64,000 nucleotides of DNA from Kitagawia praeruptora (GCA_037693485.1 CM075348.1:123019609-123083608), one strand, 5' to 3'. Counted from the stretch's first letter, positions 42,349 to 55,900 are shown. Notes: generated by a model not told the origin, from the sequence alone. A program made the numbers and translations.

Positions 42349-43188
42349 ATGGCTGCCCAGGAGGACCCTGAGGTCCAGGTTGATGCTGATATAGATGTTG
42401 ATGAGTCAGAGGAGGAGGACCCTGAGGTCCAGGTTGATGATGATACTGATGTTGTTGAGTCAGATGAGGAGGACCCTGAGGTCCAGGTTGACGCTGATAT
42501 TGATGTCATTGAGTCTGAGGAGGAGGAGGACCCGGAGGAGGTCCAGGAAGGGCAGGACGCTGAGTTAGTTGCTGAGGGGGAGGATTTCTGGTATGTATCT
42601 GAGAGTAGGACTTTGGGGGAGGATACTGACATGACCACGGAGCAGGTGATGACTGTAGATGAGGGTGCGGAGGGAGATGTTGATGAGCCCGCAGATGACG
42701 TTGTAGGGAGTTCTGGACATAGTGTGCCACCCCTCTCTGGTGAGAGAGCCCCTACCCCACCACTACTTCATTGGAGCCCATTTTCTGATGAGTTCGAGGA
42801 GCTGACACCAGAGCCGCAGCAGGCAGAGGCTACCCTTCCAGCAGATCCAGCCCCTCCACCCCATGTTCCAGCTGAGGGAGTCCCAGCATGTGTACACCAC
42901 TATGTTGTGGCCAGAATTACTACTGAGGTAGCCGTGGCTGAGGCCAGGCTGGCCGAGTCCCGCAGAGAGCTAGCAGCGGAGAGGGAGGCCCGGTTGAGGC
43001 ACCAGGACAGGGGGCGTGCCAGGGCCAGAGAGATGTATAGACAGGTGACCGGCATAGAGCTTAGGGCTCGTGTGAGGGTGCGACAGTTACCTATTGATGG
43101 TCACGGCAGGGTATCCAGGGCTGATGCAAAGGAGATATTTCGCCTTGCTATGGGGAGGATTCGAGCTTTGGCCCACCGTCGTGGCTGA
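42349..43188 (+). CDS. Tekay-A pre-gag ORF of unknown function
   Basis: 279 codons between the primer site and gag, where Tekay elements normally have only a leader. It starts at the ATG at 42349, about 150 bases after the primer site. The N-terminus is strongly acidic, with three 18-residue repeats of the form EDPEVQVDADIDVxESEE (nucleotide period 54). The middle (residues about 90-180) is Pro/Glu-rich. The C-terminus (about 180-279) is basic and predicted helical (EARLAESRRELAAEREARLR), ending RIRALAHRRG. Codon use looks coding-like: GC-richer than its surroundings, no stop. No zinc finger, protease or membrane segment. I do not recognise it. It could be an extra gag-like nucleic-acid-binding protein or a host-derived acquisition. 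Confidence 0.65.
   Translation: MAAQEDPEVQVDADIDVDESEEEDPEVQVDDDTDVVESDEEDPEVQVDADIDVIESEEEEDPEEVQEGQDAELVAEGEDFWYVSESRTLGEDTDMTTEQVMTVDEGAEGDVDEPADDVVGSSGHSVPPLSGERAPTPPLLHWSPFSDEFEELTPEPQQAEATLPADPAPPPHVPAEGVPACVHHYVVARITTEVAVAEARLAESRRELAAEREARLRHQDRGRARAREMYRQVTGIELRARVRVRQLPIDGHGRVSRADAKEIFRLAMGRIRALAHRRG
42361..42525 (+). repeat. 54-bp tandem repeat in the pre-gag ORF (3 copies)
   Basis: Three copies of a unit beginning GAGGACCCTGAGGTCCAGGT. They keep the frame and differ mainly at codon-level substitutions (for example ADIDVDE, DDTDVVE, ADIDVIE). Confidence 0.9.
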
Positions 43189-43623
43189 TTGCAGTGATAG
43201 TGATGTATTGGTCTAGTTGTCTAGTCTTGTACGGCATAGTAGCGCCGATTTTTGGTAGGGATAGTTTCAGCTTGTAGTTCCCTGTTGCAGACTAGACAGA
43301 TAGACAGCTTATTTCACTTTTGACTAGTTGTTATTCGGATGGTTGTACTTTTTATTTTTTTTTTAAAAAAATGTTGTTGTATGTCAGATATTGTACCGTT
43401 TGGTACCTGGTATATATTTATTTCCCTTTCAGTCATTTCAGTATCTCTACGACGCAATTCACTAGCGTGTTATATTGTATTTGCATATACTGCGTTCGAT
43501 TAAAACCTGCCATGATATATAGAACTGTGGGATCCTAAATCCAATTATGCATCGATATTGTGAGGAGAAACCCTCTTAAATAGGTAAATAAACCTAATGT
43601 ATATTGTCTAAATTTTCAGTAAA
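43189..43623 (+). other. Leader between the pre-gag ORF and gag of Tekay-A
   Basis: T-rich, non-coding. Nothing recognisable except a T9/A7 run near 43345-43370. Confidence 0.4.
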
Positions 43624-43640
43624 ATGCCTCCGAGAAGGAT
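43624..43640 (+). pseudogene. gag: Tekay-A gag start, cut after 17 bases
   Basis: The ATG at 43624 gives MPPRR and two bases of the next codon. Tekay-B then enters. The reading frame resumes at 56659 once Tekay-B and one copy of AGGAT are discounted, which shows that this is the original gag start. Confidence 0.85.
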
Positions 43641-46600
43641 TGTGACGCCCCCAAATCCGAGGTCAGAGATTCAGGTCGTCACATCACCATTCAACCATAT
43701 CATACCTGTATTAACTTTACAACTCAACAATACATCCATCCAGACCTCAATCTTACGCACATACAAGTTAGAGCCTCAGAAACGATAATCAAAAGTAACA
43801 CTAAATATTACAATTCATCTGTACCATCCAGAGTCTTACGCAATTCCACTTATACAACTACACTTGAAGACAGTCTTACTATTACAGTTGAAAACCTATT
43901 AGGCTACTCTGTAGTATTTATCAGGGACTAAATCATCTCCGGGTAATTCTTCTACTCCTCTTCTGCTGGTGCGGAGTTAATCGGCCAAATTCTTCCCTTT
44001 CTGAAAAGTTTTTTATAAAGCAAGAATGAGCTACATAATGCTCAGCAAGTTCACCATTTTGGAAAATAATAAAGTGGTTTATTTTGAAAACGTTCCCAAC
44101 TGTATGGGTGTATATCTCAGATTACAAAACATAACTCGACAATATATATGCCCGAGTTTGTATAAAACATTTATACTCACTAAGGAGCTTTAAGAATAAC
44201 ATATGAATCCTTTACAAGGTTCTCATTTCAATATATCTCAAGTTTGAATATATATGTATATAAGCATATCATTTTCGGCAAAACACTCTACGGTTATCAT
44301 ACTGTACAGGGAATACGTTATTGCAAAACCTCTTTCCTTCCATTAGCTTAGGAGGTTTCTCATTCAAAAACATTTCATTCTTTTGAAATAATTGCAAGAG
44401 TGCACTAACACGTACCAATCTTTATAGAAAATCTTGCAGTTCTAGATACTGCACAATATCAATATTTTCTCATCAAAAACCACACTATCGGCAACTTGGC
44501 ACTTAGGCCCAAGAAGCAGTGTTTGAGTATTTTTCCAAAGTGGAGGATGGGACTGGAAGAAAACATGAAAACCTGACAAGGATTGACGATGATCAGTCGC
44601 CACATCCAAGTCCAATAATCCGCGGGTCTTCTCTACCGGTAGAAGGATAGAAACTACATCCGTAACTATCCTCGGGTGAAAACTACATCCGTAATCACCC
44701 TCGATGAAAACTACATCCGTAATCATCCTTCGGCAACACCTGGGCCGGAATAATAATTGATGGACCGCCTGGCTCACGGCCGCTTACACATCCCGGGAAT
44801 CGTTCGTCAACGATTCCCACACCTGCCAGAGTCCCCTTTTTCTTTTCTTTTCAAAATCATTTTGATAGAAAACTTGAGTAGTTGAAGTTCGACCTCAGTC
44901 GTTCGATAATTCTTGAAAAACGTACAAGAAGCAAATGCTGACCGGGGGTTTTCGAAAAATGTTTTGGGTCCGAAAGAGTTCAAGTTTGAAAACGCTGAAG
45001 GTATCTTGGATTAGTTTTGTCTTTAAAATAATGAACGGTAATTAATAAATAATATTTTTAGATTTAATATATAAACAATTAGTAAAATAATTATTTAATT
45101 AAAATAAGCTTTCAATCCAAGATAGATATTTTTTGAGTATTTTTAACAACGTAAAAATAATAAATACGTAAGTATACGATACTTCCCGAATGACCTTTCG
45201 GGTTTTTGTAATTTAATCATGATACAATAATATACCGCTCCCCGGTCAATAGTATATTTGGACCGCTACGACCTCTATTGCTAGAGTCGTTGTCCGAAGA
45301 AACATTTTCATTCTAAGTTCAAGGGTGTACAAACACATATGCATATATCTCAAACTTCAACATAATCTCATAAAGCATACGCATATAATACGTTCGGAAC
45401 TACAAACACAACAGTGAAAAATCCTTATATATAAGTTTTGAAAAGTAAACTTGCATGGGTAGAATCAAGAATATAATCTTTTGAAATTAAATACTTAGGG
45501 TTGGAAAACTTGCCTTGGTTGGGTTGGGGTGGTCGAGCGTGCGAATTCGAACGATCTATACATAAGCAATAATCGTTCGTTAGTACCTTAACAATTTCTT
45601 TCTAATTACGGGGTTTTAAGGGGATACGAGATTAACCTAACGACTTCGTCTTATGACTCCCTAGCCTCACTATAGGTCCATGACATCACTCGTTTACGCT
45701 CGTCACTTACTCGACTTAATTTAGTTACCACGTTTGAACCATAACCATTACTCCTAGAATTATGCTCCACTAACGACTTTTTCCCTTGCGCGAAATTTAC
45801 TCTAGCATTTTTATAAAATTCAAAAATTCGTATTTTAATCCAATTCTTTTTGGGTAGCCTTCACCACTGTATTTCCTAGCTTCTCTAATTTTTCCATGAT
45901 CCCAAATATTTTTTATGGTGTTTAAACAAGGTTCACAAGGGGGTCACTTTATGCAGTCCATAGTCCAGAAACAACATTCACTCCTCCGGCCATAACTAAA
46001 AATCCACACATCACCTAGCTATGAATCTTACATATCCAGAAACTACATTCAATTATCTTTCCAACAATATAAGGTAGGACATCAGGGGACATCATTTGGG
46101 TGTTCAAAATCGTGCTACAACACAGATCAAAGTTCCTGGACAAAATCAGCAAGCTCAATTCACTTAGATCAACCATTTTTCATGCTTCCATAACATAAAC
46201 ACCACTTAAAACACTTAGATCATGACTCATAACACTCATGGAGATATATATGTTCACCATAGTCATAAAATTCACCATCTCAACATCAAAACCCAAGATC
46301 CATGTTATCCAATACATATACATTCAAGATAACCCCTAAAATGCATGGATCTACTACCATACTACATGAACAACACATAACCAAGGGTGGTTTGAGATTT
46401 CATACCTTCTTGAGCTCCTAGAGACCTTGAACAATCTTTATACAACTTAAAAACACCTTAGATGGCCTCCTACAACACTCACAATGCAAGATCTAAAAGA
46501 TAGCAAACTTATGTTAACATTTCTCTAAACTTCCAACAATTATAACTCAAGAACCAATGGATGGAAGGCTTTGAAATTGATACCATACCTCTACTATGAT

Positions 46601-47337
46601 GCAAGGAAGCCCTAGGAAGGTTGTAGATGGAGAAATCTTGGAGAGAAAATCTCTCCCTCTCTCCCAAGGTGGTTCGGCCGAGAGCTTTTCAAAGGGGGGG
46701 GGGGAGTGTCTTTGCTTTGTTTTGTTTTGGAATGGTAAAAAAAAGAAATGCTAGAATGACTTGTATTATTAAGGAGTAGTCACATGTTGCCAAGCTAGCC
46801 TAGGTTGCATCCATGCCCTATTGTCCCCTAAGTACATCACCCATCATGCTAGTCACTATTCACTTTTGCTTTTATGTTTTCTAGTTCCTTTTTCTAACTA
46901 TCTAGTTACATGGCACTTGCATGTAATTCCTTCCCTTGTAATATTATTCTCCCACCAATGCTTGTTATTTAATCCTTAATTCGTATCGTATCTTAATTAA
47001 TCTCTCGTAATAATATTTTGTCGCGTAGAGATTTCCCTTATAATTCCTTAAGTACTAATTGTGTAAATTCCTCTAATGTCCATAATTCCTTGTCATAATC
47101 CTTAATAAATCTTTTAACACTCTAATCATTCTCAAATCCCAACTTTTATAAATCTCACTAACAATACGACTCTTGCCTTCACAATCTCCCTTTTTATCTT
47201 ACATAGTGAATACAACAACACAGTTTCTCAGACAATCAATTATATTAATCAACAGGGATGACCAGAAAGGTTCCACATTGACATTGCCACAAGATATTAA
47301 ATAAAATAAAATATTACCAAAAATTAGGGTTCTTACA
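43641..47337 (-). repeat. Tekay-B 3' LTR
   Basis: 3697 bp, TGTGACGCCCCCAAATCCGA to TTAGGGTTCTTACA. Differences from the other LTR that I noticed: near 43971, 45054 and 46050, the length of a G run near 46693 (11 versus 10), and near 46982. The open frame at 44442-44777 (MSQAVHQLLFRP) is shared with the solo LTR. Confidence 0.95.
44650..44731. repeat. 27-bp tandem repeat in the Tekay-B LTR (3 copies)
   Basis: Three copies of GAAAACTACATCCGTAATCA plus a short tail. Matching copies lie at 53966-54047 in the other LTR and at about 16709-16800 in the solo LTR, so it is an old, conserved part of this LTR family. Confidence 0.85.
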
Positions 47338-47352
47338 GCCTCCCCTCCTTAA
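47338..47352 (-). promoter_or_regulatory. Tekay-B polypurine tract
   Basis: Sense AAGGAGGGGAGGC directly before the 3' LTR. Confidence 0.85.
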
Positions 47353-47370
47353 AAGGATTCCGTCCCGGAA

Positions 47371-47800
47371 TCAGGTTGAAAACAGTTGGGGGTGCTTTTC
47401 ACGCATTGCGCTTTCTAGTTCCCATGTTGATTCTTCGACATTCTGGTTCCTCCACAAGACTCTCACTAGTTTGACAACCTTGTTCCTCAGCACCTGTTCC
47501 TTTCTATCCATGATTTCTACGGGTTGCTCCACATATGTTAAGTCTGGTTGTAGGTCCACTTGGTCGTACTCTATCACATGCCGATGATCGGTGTGGTAGG
47601 GTCGTAACATAGACACATGAAACGCATTATGAATTTGCTGCAAGCTTGGGGGGCAAGGCTACTCGTAGGCTAACTTCCCAATACGCCTCAAAATCTCAAA
47701 AGGTCCAATAACCTCAGACTTAGCTTCCCTTTCTTACCAAACCGCCTCAATCCTTCTCAGGGGGATACCTTTAGCATCACGAAGTCTCCCACCTCATACT
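47371..47800 (-). pseudogene. pol: Tekay-B integrase C-terminus with chromodomain remnant
   Basis: The frame at 47371-47643 reads IHNAFHVSMLRPYHTDHRHV, then YVEQPVEIMDRKEQVLRNKV and VLWRNQNVEESTWELESAMR, a chromodomain of the Tekay/Del type at the end of integrase. Upstream, to about 47800, the sequence still corresponds to the integrase C-terminus (for example GDFVMLKVSP and SEVIGPFEILRRIGKLAYE), but with stops and a shift. The aromatic residue before RN (VLWRN) is kept. This is the only coding relic found in Tekay-B. Confidence 0.9.
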
Positions 47801-47834
47801 CCTTTGATATCTCATAAAATTTGACCATTCGAAA

Positions 47835-48013
47835 TAATGGGTTTTGCAAAAACTAAGGACTTTTACATATACTCGTCTGCACCGTAAAGGCGTAATATCA
47901 ATTCGAAATCTTCATTTAATAATTCGTACATATCGTGATTGCAAAAATTTCTCATCCACCCATAAAATTAATTTTTCATCCAGGTTCGAATATTCATGAA
48001 AATTAGGGTTATT
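47835..48013 (-). repeat. Possible remnant of a related LTR end inside Tekay-B
   Basis: It ends AAAATTAGGGTTATTGCA, similar to the ends of the solo LTR (TTCGGGTTATTACA) and Tekay-B (TTAGGGTTCTTACA). The preceding 150 bases resemble the last part of the solo LTR in style. No target duplication was found. Confidence 0.35.
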
Positions 48014-51000
48014 GCAGTCTCACCAACGCTTTAATGTTGCTTCTCAACGCATGCTCTCCTCGACCTGTATTCCTTATCGGTTGTTCTATGAATGAAAATT
48101 GTTATCCCACTACTTATACGTTACTCTTCTACCTTGTTCATAGTATCCGTGTTGAGTCCTTGTATCGTTGGGCCGTGAATACTTTGTGGTCGTGTTCTAT
48201 AATCTGAGACAACGTCATTACGCACGGTATTCCTCATTTTCCTTGGCTTGATTAGCACGCATATGTTGCCTCCCGTCGGTCGTTACCACTTGCTGTGGAT
48301 ACTATATAGTCTTCGGTATACGTCGAACTAGTTCAGTTACTATATCCCTCGTTCATTGACTTCTTCGTAACGCAAGAAAAGCGAAACTTCTTCTCTCGTA
48401 GTACGCTTTACAAGAGACGTCCTTACGTCCACATGGTGCCGATCGTGATAACAACATTCGTTTCATGGAGAAGTTTTTATTCTCGACTGCCCCGTGAAAT
48501 CTGAGGCACGACACTAATTATAAATTCGAACGTCTGGACAATTCTTCTTCCCTGTCCGTCAGCCACAGATCAAATTAGTACATACGCCCAATCTCTTTAT
48601 TAATTATACTTGAAAGCACCTTCAATATTCGAAGTCTAACCTTAAGTCTCTATCTGACGTAATCACTGCAGAAGTTTTATATTGCACCACCTTCTCTTCC
48701 GTATATAAATCGATAATCTTCTAAATGGAAAGTCTCTCGTAGGTAAATCACTTGGTCCAGCAATTATAAATTAACTAGGGCCATCTCTTGGCTCGGTCTT
48801 CGGCGACCTACTCATGAAATTCATTATAATTCTGCCCACGTCCAAGATTTTCTACGGGCGGAATTGATCCACTAGATCCCTATCATTCTGCTTTTGACAT
48901 GTCGCGTTTGTACTTAATAGTTTGCCAATACCATTTTCCACCTCCATTTGCCAAACATTCTCTTAATTCTCTATACATCTTTGTCCTTCCCCATAATTTA
49001 CTCACTTTCCTCTAACATTAATCTTTATTGTATATACTCTATTTTCTTGGTCAATACTGACCGAATTCCAATTTCGAATAATCCCTTCTATAGGTATCGG
49101 TCACCACACTGGCCTTTCCTGGGAAATAACAAATTTCTCCATTATACTCCCTGCTCCCTTTCGTCACCTTCTATTTCTTATGTTTAGTTCTAATATGAAG
49201 ATATACTTATGGCACTTGTGGAAAACTTTCACACTTTTCTCATAAAGTTAACGTCTCAGTTTTATGCGTGAACTTTATCATGACTAATCCCCGACTCACG
49301 GTTAGTATATCCTATCCCGCAACCTTTATGTTGTTTAGAAGTATAGGCTATCATCCCTTTTCTACTGCATCAGCACCCTCTTAAACTCTTGAAAGACGCA
49401 TCATCGTGACTCTTAAAGTCCTCTTTTTTATCATCAAGTATAGCTAACAACGAGGTTGTTGCTAATATCTCATTTCATTCCAAAACTTTGTTCATTAATC
49501 CATAAAGGCTTCTAACTCATTAGTCAATCCACATGATACTACCAGAATTTATAATGTTTACATTAATGCGAAATGCCGACTTTGGTGCAGTACAGAGGTC
49601 GATCTGGAGTTGGTGAAACCTTCTCTTTAACCTTATCTTTGAAAAACAACTACGCACTTTAACTAGTCAACAATTCCTCCATTTCCGATAAGGGTTTCAG
49701 TTCTCGATGGTATAGGTAAGATGTCATGCGCTCGTCCTCTTTCACAACTGGCGCCAATCAGCCTGAGGCCTGTATGCTGCTGTGATTCCCAATAAACTTG
49801 ATTAGGTGGTAATCTCGAAGGATCATTGGGATATACCCATGCATCCATTTGCTATTAAGGGCCTTTTAAACATTATGTCTCGCTATGTGCATCACTCCCT
49901 TTTAGCTAAGTAAAGCTTCACATTCTTGCCACGATATTTCTTCCTTTCTTGTCCATCTCACTTCCATGTTAGTTTCCTCTAAGGATATGTCTTACATCAC
50001 AATCGATTTGAATTTCTTGGATCAGGAAAAGGCTTGGTAACTCCAGAATTCATTACTATAACATCCTGACAACGGTTGGTAGGAACGTACTCCCAACCAC
50101 CTCATCATTTCCTATAACTTTCCTCACACTAATATTAAAGGTCTTGTGGTATGCCCCGACATGTTATCCTACTTTAAATAATCACTCGGCATAACGCTCT
50201 GGCTGCACAATTACAACATTTGGTTTCTGATCTCAAATTGGTGCAACGGTTCACAATTGTACCTCCCGTTCACCTTAGAGTAATCGCTTTTGAAAGGAAT
50301 GGTTTCAAAATAACAAGGTCCAATAGATAATTTCAATAAGAATTCCACATTGGATGTTCCAAGAATGTTGATGGTTCCAAATACTAGGAGTCTCGATTTT
50401 TTCGGAGATGTAAGGATGGACAAAAGAATACAACAAGGTTTATTCCTTCATGTCCTAATAATCTTGTAATGTGATATCATAGAGAATGTTGCACGAGGGC
50501 AATGATTGTTGGATACAAAATTCATAAAGACGGTCTTTATACAATTCTTACATCTGGTTAATACTTTTCCTCTTGAAAAATAAGAGGAAATCTAAAGTCG
50601 CATTGATGAAGGTCAGCCAATAGAAAGAAATTCTACTCCATGACAATTAAAGATTGAAGTAGTTTGTCATTCAAGTAATCAATGGTTTCAATGAATTCTC
50701 GTTGTATGAATGAAAGAATAAAATATTCAAGTGATATAAAGTCTGATACGAAGATGGGTAAAAGTTCAAGTCGAGTGGGCGACCTCACTAGGTCTCAATC
50801 AAGTTATTCGTCAAAACTTTCATCATCATACTTTACCACATGCAAAATGCATTGCGGAATGAATTAAATTGGGAGTTGGACCAGTGGAACAATAACTAGT
50901 CCTTTTCAAGAAACACTAGAAACTAGCGAGACAAAATTTGCTAATTCACCCGTTTGAGAAATCACCACCAGCTAGGACAATTAGCTAGGTGTTCTTCACA

Positions 51001-52942
51001 ACATTACAATTTTGAGTAGTTAGAACAATCAACTAGTCATTCATATTGACATAACGACTAGCCAGTTTCAATTGGATAGAACGGAATTTCAACATCGTAG
51101 CCATTGAAGAAACTTTAGGCCACTCGGACAACGAATGGAAATAAGAAGTTATTAAGTTTGAAAAAAAAAGAAAACTATAAAATCTGAAGAGAATGTTCTA
51201 GGTATCGGAACAATCGATAACCTCTCATCAAATATTACTTATCAGTGAAACGGTCCACCCAAGGGTGCCGCCGTACACATGCTTTATCAGATCCGACAAT
51301 AGAATTAAATTCGGAATACCAATATCAGAATGATATCCTTACTATGATTTCAACGTAAGACGCACAATCTCATTTTGAATAGGAGAAAGGACTCATGAGG
51401 AATATCTGGATGTTAGATCATCCCTGTTCTCAACAAGTGGATAAATATTTATGGGCTCGACTGAAGAATGCAAGTATGAAAGAAGTAGTCAAATATCAAT
51501 ATTCGTTTAGGAATATTCATTGATTAATTAAGGAAACGATTGTTGAACATTCCTTGGATAATTGAAAGGAAGTGTAAATAGTCCTGAGCAGAACGAAATA
51601 ATTATAAACTTCAAATAGAATACTCGGGGGTCAAATAAGATACTTTGGATGAGTCCCGGTTTAGAGAAAGTATATCACTGGTGGTTATTCCACAAGTTTG
51701 AAGTAGAAAGCTAGAAGGATTACCTGATATAAACTAATCGAGGTAACGTGGTTAGTGAACAGTTTAAAATAAAGTAGTGCTCCAGCCGGTAGTTACCAAA
51801 ATAAGTTAATAACCACTCGTGCATCTCACTATCACCACTATAAGGGTAACTCCATCTCTTCATCTTCGTAATTCAAGACACCAACTAGTACGTCTCTCAA
51901 TCATCATCTTAAAGTCATTTATCGAGTTAGGGTTTCACAATATATCTGTCATTCCCGTGCTTTATCTTGAAGGCCAAGCTTCACATCATTCCGGGGACAC
52001 CTGCTAAGTCCATAGGGTCCTACTTCATGCCTTCCGACATGAATCACAAGTGGCCAGTTCCCCCTGGGAACAGATCAAAGAGATCTCTCAGGGATCTCAA
52101 TGCAGTCCATAGGTTCAGTGGCGGTGTGTGTGCACGTGAACATACGTTACCAGCAATATATAGGTTTACAAGTATATATGCGTAGTCTCTGCTAAAATTT
52201 CTATCAAATAATTCCAGTATGGACTCACTGGTCTCTTCCTTTGGTAGACTCTGAGATCACTGTATCGCTCGTTGCAACCATATTCAACTTCACTAGAGTC
52301 GCTTTGTTAATTCTGCTTGTTTGTTTTCTAAGTTGAACTACTATGCTCTAGCGTCCGAATCATGCGTGGAATTATCTAGCACGCTCGTCTTATGATAACA
52401 TTCTCGTATAACACATGTAAAATTCGCCATCAAGGGTAATGGAATCCACAACGACATAGTGACCATCCTTCAAGGAAACCCGTTACTTATCGAAAATCGG
52501 ATCTTATAACCAAAGTAAAAGACTTTCATTAATCCAAGTACTAAGTACTCCTAATTATGTAGGGAAGTCCAAACTTCTTGATTCTTAAAATGCCGCCTCC
52601 TACACTGTGGAGGAATATGGGCCACAAAATTTATGCCAGCCTAGTCATCTGATCATATTTGCAATATCGCCTCTACCTCAGCTGCTCTCGAGATTTCGCT
52701 CTGCTTCCTATGTCATTACCTATGATAGGTCATGTACGACTCTCAAATCTCCATTCATCATTCTGCAGGTCTCTAGGGATTCCATCGACCCTAGTATAAT
52801 ACCTTCAGTAACACTCCAGTCCATTCTACTCACCGGTACCTCTTCCGGTAGTCCAATCATAAGTTTACTACGATCTCTTATGTCATTCCCCTACTTAGAC
52901 TTAGCTCTCAACACTCTCGTTTCTGAGTACTGTAACTTATCT
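48014..52942. other. Tekay-B internal region without recognisable genes
   Basis: Almost 5 kb with no ORF over 113 codons and no recognisable gag, RT or RNase H motif in any frame. Base composition varies little. The source of the sequence is unclear: decayed element interior or captured host DNA. Confidence 0.5.
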
Positions 52943-52953
52943 CTCTGATACCA
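52943..52953 (-). promoter_or_regulatory. Tekay-B primer-binding site, tRNA-iMet type
   Basis: Sense TGGTATCAGAG followed by AGA, four bases from the 5' LTR, the same form as in Tekay-A. Confidence 0.85.
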
Positions 52954-52957
52954 TTTC

Positions 52958-55900
52958 TGTGACGCCCCCAAATCCGAGGTCAGAGATTCAGGTCGTCACA
53001 TCACCATTCAACCATATCATACCTGTATTAACTTTACAACTCAACAATACATCCATCCAGACCTCAATCTTACGCACATACAAGTTAGAGCCTCAGAAAC
53101 GATAATCAAAAGTAACACTAAATATTACAATTCATCTGTACCATCCAGAGTCTTACGCAATTCCACTTATACAACTACACTTGAAGACAGTCTTACTATT
53201 ACAGTTGAAAACCTATTAGGCTACTCTGTAGTATTTATCAGGGACTAAATCATCTCCGGGTAATTCTTCTAATCCTCTTCTGCTGGTGCGGAGTTAATCG
53301 GCCAAATTCTTCCCTTTCTGAAAAGTTTTTTATAAAGCAAGAATGAGCTACATAATGCTCAGCAAGTTCACCATTTTGGAAAATAATAAAGTGGTTTATT
53401 TTGAAAACGTTCCCAACTGTATGGGTGTATATCTCAGATTACAAAACATAACTCGACAATATATATGCCCGAGTTTGTATAAAACATTTATACTCACTAA
53501 GGAGCTTTAAGAATAACATATGAATCCTTTACAAGGTTCTCATTTCAATATATCTCAAGTTTGAATATATATGTATATAAGCATATCATTTTCGGCAAAA
53601 CACTCTACGGTTATCATACTGTACAGGGAATACGTTATTGCAAAACCTCTTTCCTTCCATTAGCTTAGGAGGTTTCTCATTCAAAAACATTTCATTCTTT
53701 TGAAATAATTGCAAGAGTGCACTAACACGTACCAATCTTTATAGAAAATCTTGCAGTTCTAGATACTGCACAATATCAATATTTTCTCATCAAAAACCAC
53801 ACTATCGGCAACTTGGCACTTAGGCCCAAGAAGCAGTGTTTGAGTATTTTTCCAAAGTGGAGGATGGGACTGGAAGAAAACATGAAAACCTGACAAGGAT
53901 TGACGATGATCAGTCGCCACATCCAAGTCCAATAATCCGCGGGTCTTCTCTACCGGTAGAAGGATAGAAACTACATCCGTAACTATCCTCGGGTGAAAAC
54001 TACATCCGTAATCACCCTCGATGAAAACTACATCCGTAATCATCCTTCGGCAACACCTGGGCCGGAATAATAATTGATGGACCGCCTGGCTCACGGCCGC
54101 TTACACATCCCGGGAATCGTTCGTCAACGATTCCCACACCTGCCAGAGTCCCCTTTTTCTTTTCTTTTCAAAATCATTTTGATAGAAAACTTGAGTAGTT
54201 GAAGTTCGACCTCAGTCGTTCGATAATTCTTGAAAAACGTACAAGAAGCAAATGCTGACCGGGGGTTTTCGAAAAATGTTTTGGGTCCGAAAGAGTTCAA
54301 GTTTGAAAACGCTGAAGGTATCTTGGATTAGTTTTGTCTTTAAAATAATGAACGATAATTAATAAATAATATTTTTAGATTTAATATATAAACAATTAGT
54401 AAAATAATTATTTAATTAAAATAAGCTTTCAATCCAAGATAGATATTTTTTGAGTATTTTTAACAACGTAAAAATAATAAATACGTAAGTATACGATACT
54501 TCCCGAATGACCTTTCGGGTTTTTGTAATTTAATCATGATACAATAATATACCGCTCCCCGGTCAATAGTATATTTGGACCGCTACGACCTCTATTGCTA
54601 GAGTCGTTGTCCGAAGAAACATTTTCATTCTAAGTTCAAGGGTGTACAAACACATATGCATATATCTCAAACTTCAACATAATCTCATAAAGCATACGCA
54701 TATAATACGTTCGGAACTACAAACACAACAGTGAAAAATCCTTATATATAAGTTTTGAAAAGTAAACTTGCATGGGTAGAATCAAGAATATAATCTTTTG
54801 AAATTAAATACTTAGGGTTGGAAAACTTGCCTTGGTTGGGTTGGGGTGGTCGAGCGTGCGAATTCGAACGATCTATACATAAGCAATAATCGTTCGTTAG
54901 TACCTTAACAATTTCTTTCTAATTACGGGGTTTTAAGGGGATACGAGATTAACCTAACGACTTCGTCTTATGACTCCCTAGCCTCACTATAGGTCCATGA
55001 CATCACTCGTTTACGCTCGTCACTTACTCGACTTAATTTAGTTACCACGTTTGAACCATAACCATTACTCCTAGAATTATGCTCCACTAACGACTTTTTC
55101 CCTTGCGCGAAATTTACTCTAGCATTTTTATAAAATTCAAAAATTCGTATTTTAATCCAATTCTTTTTGGGTAGCCTTCACCACTGTATTTCCTAGCTTC
55201 TCTAATTTTTCCATGATCCCAAATATTTTTTATGGTGTTTAAACAAGGTTCACAAGGGGGTCACTTTATGCAGTCCATAGTCCAGAAACAACATTCACTC
55301 CTCCGGCCATAACTAAAAATCCACACATCACCTAGCTATGAATCTTACATATCCAGAAACTAAATTCAATTATCTTTCCAACAATATAAGGTAGGACATC
55401 AGGGGACATCATTTGGGTGTTCAAAATCGTGCTACAACACAGATCAAAGTTCCTGGACAAAATCAGCAAGCTCAATTCACTTAGATCAACCATTTTTCAT
55501 GCTTCCATAACATAAACACCACTTAAAACACTTAGATCATGACTCATAACACTCATGGAGATATATATGTTCACCATAGTCATAAAATTCACCATCTCAA
55601 CATCAAAACCCAAGATCCATGTTATCCAATACATATACATTCAAGATAACCCCTAAAATGCATGGATCTACTACCATACTACATGAACAACACATAACCA
55701 AGGGTGGTTTGAGATTTCATACCTTCTTGAGCTCCTAGAGACCTTGAACAATCTTTATACAACTTAAAAACACCTTAGATGGCCTCCTACAACACTCACA
55801 ATGCAAGATCTAAAAGATAGCAAACTTATGTTAACATTTCTCTAAACTTCCAACAATTATAACTCAAGAACCAATGGATGGAAGGCTTTGAAATTGATAC

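Noticed and set aside
42309..42638. Ser/Thr-rich antisense frame over the acidic repeats
   Set aside because: Mirror of the 54-bp tandem repeat on the opposite strand; the plus-strand frame is longer and has a sensible position.
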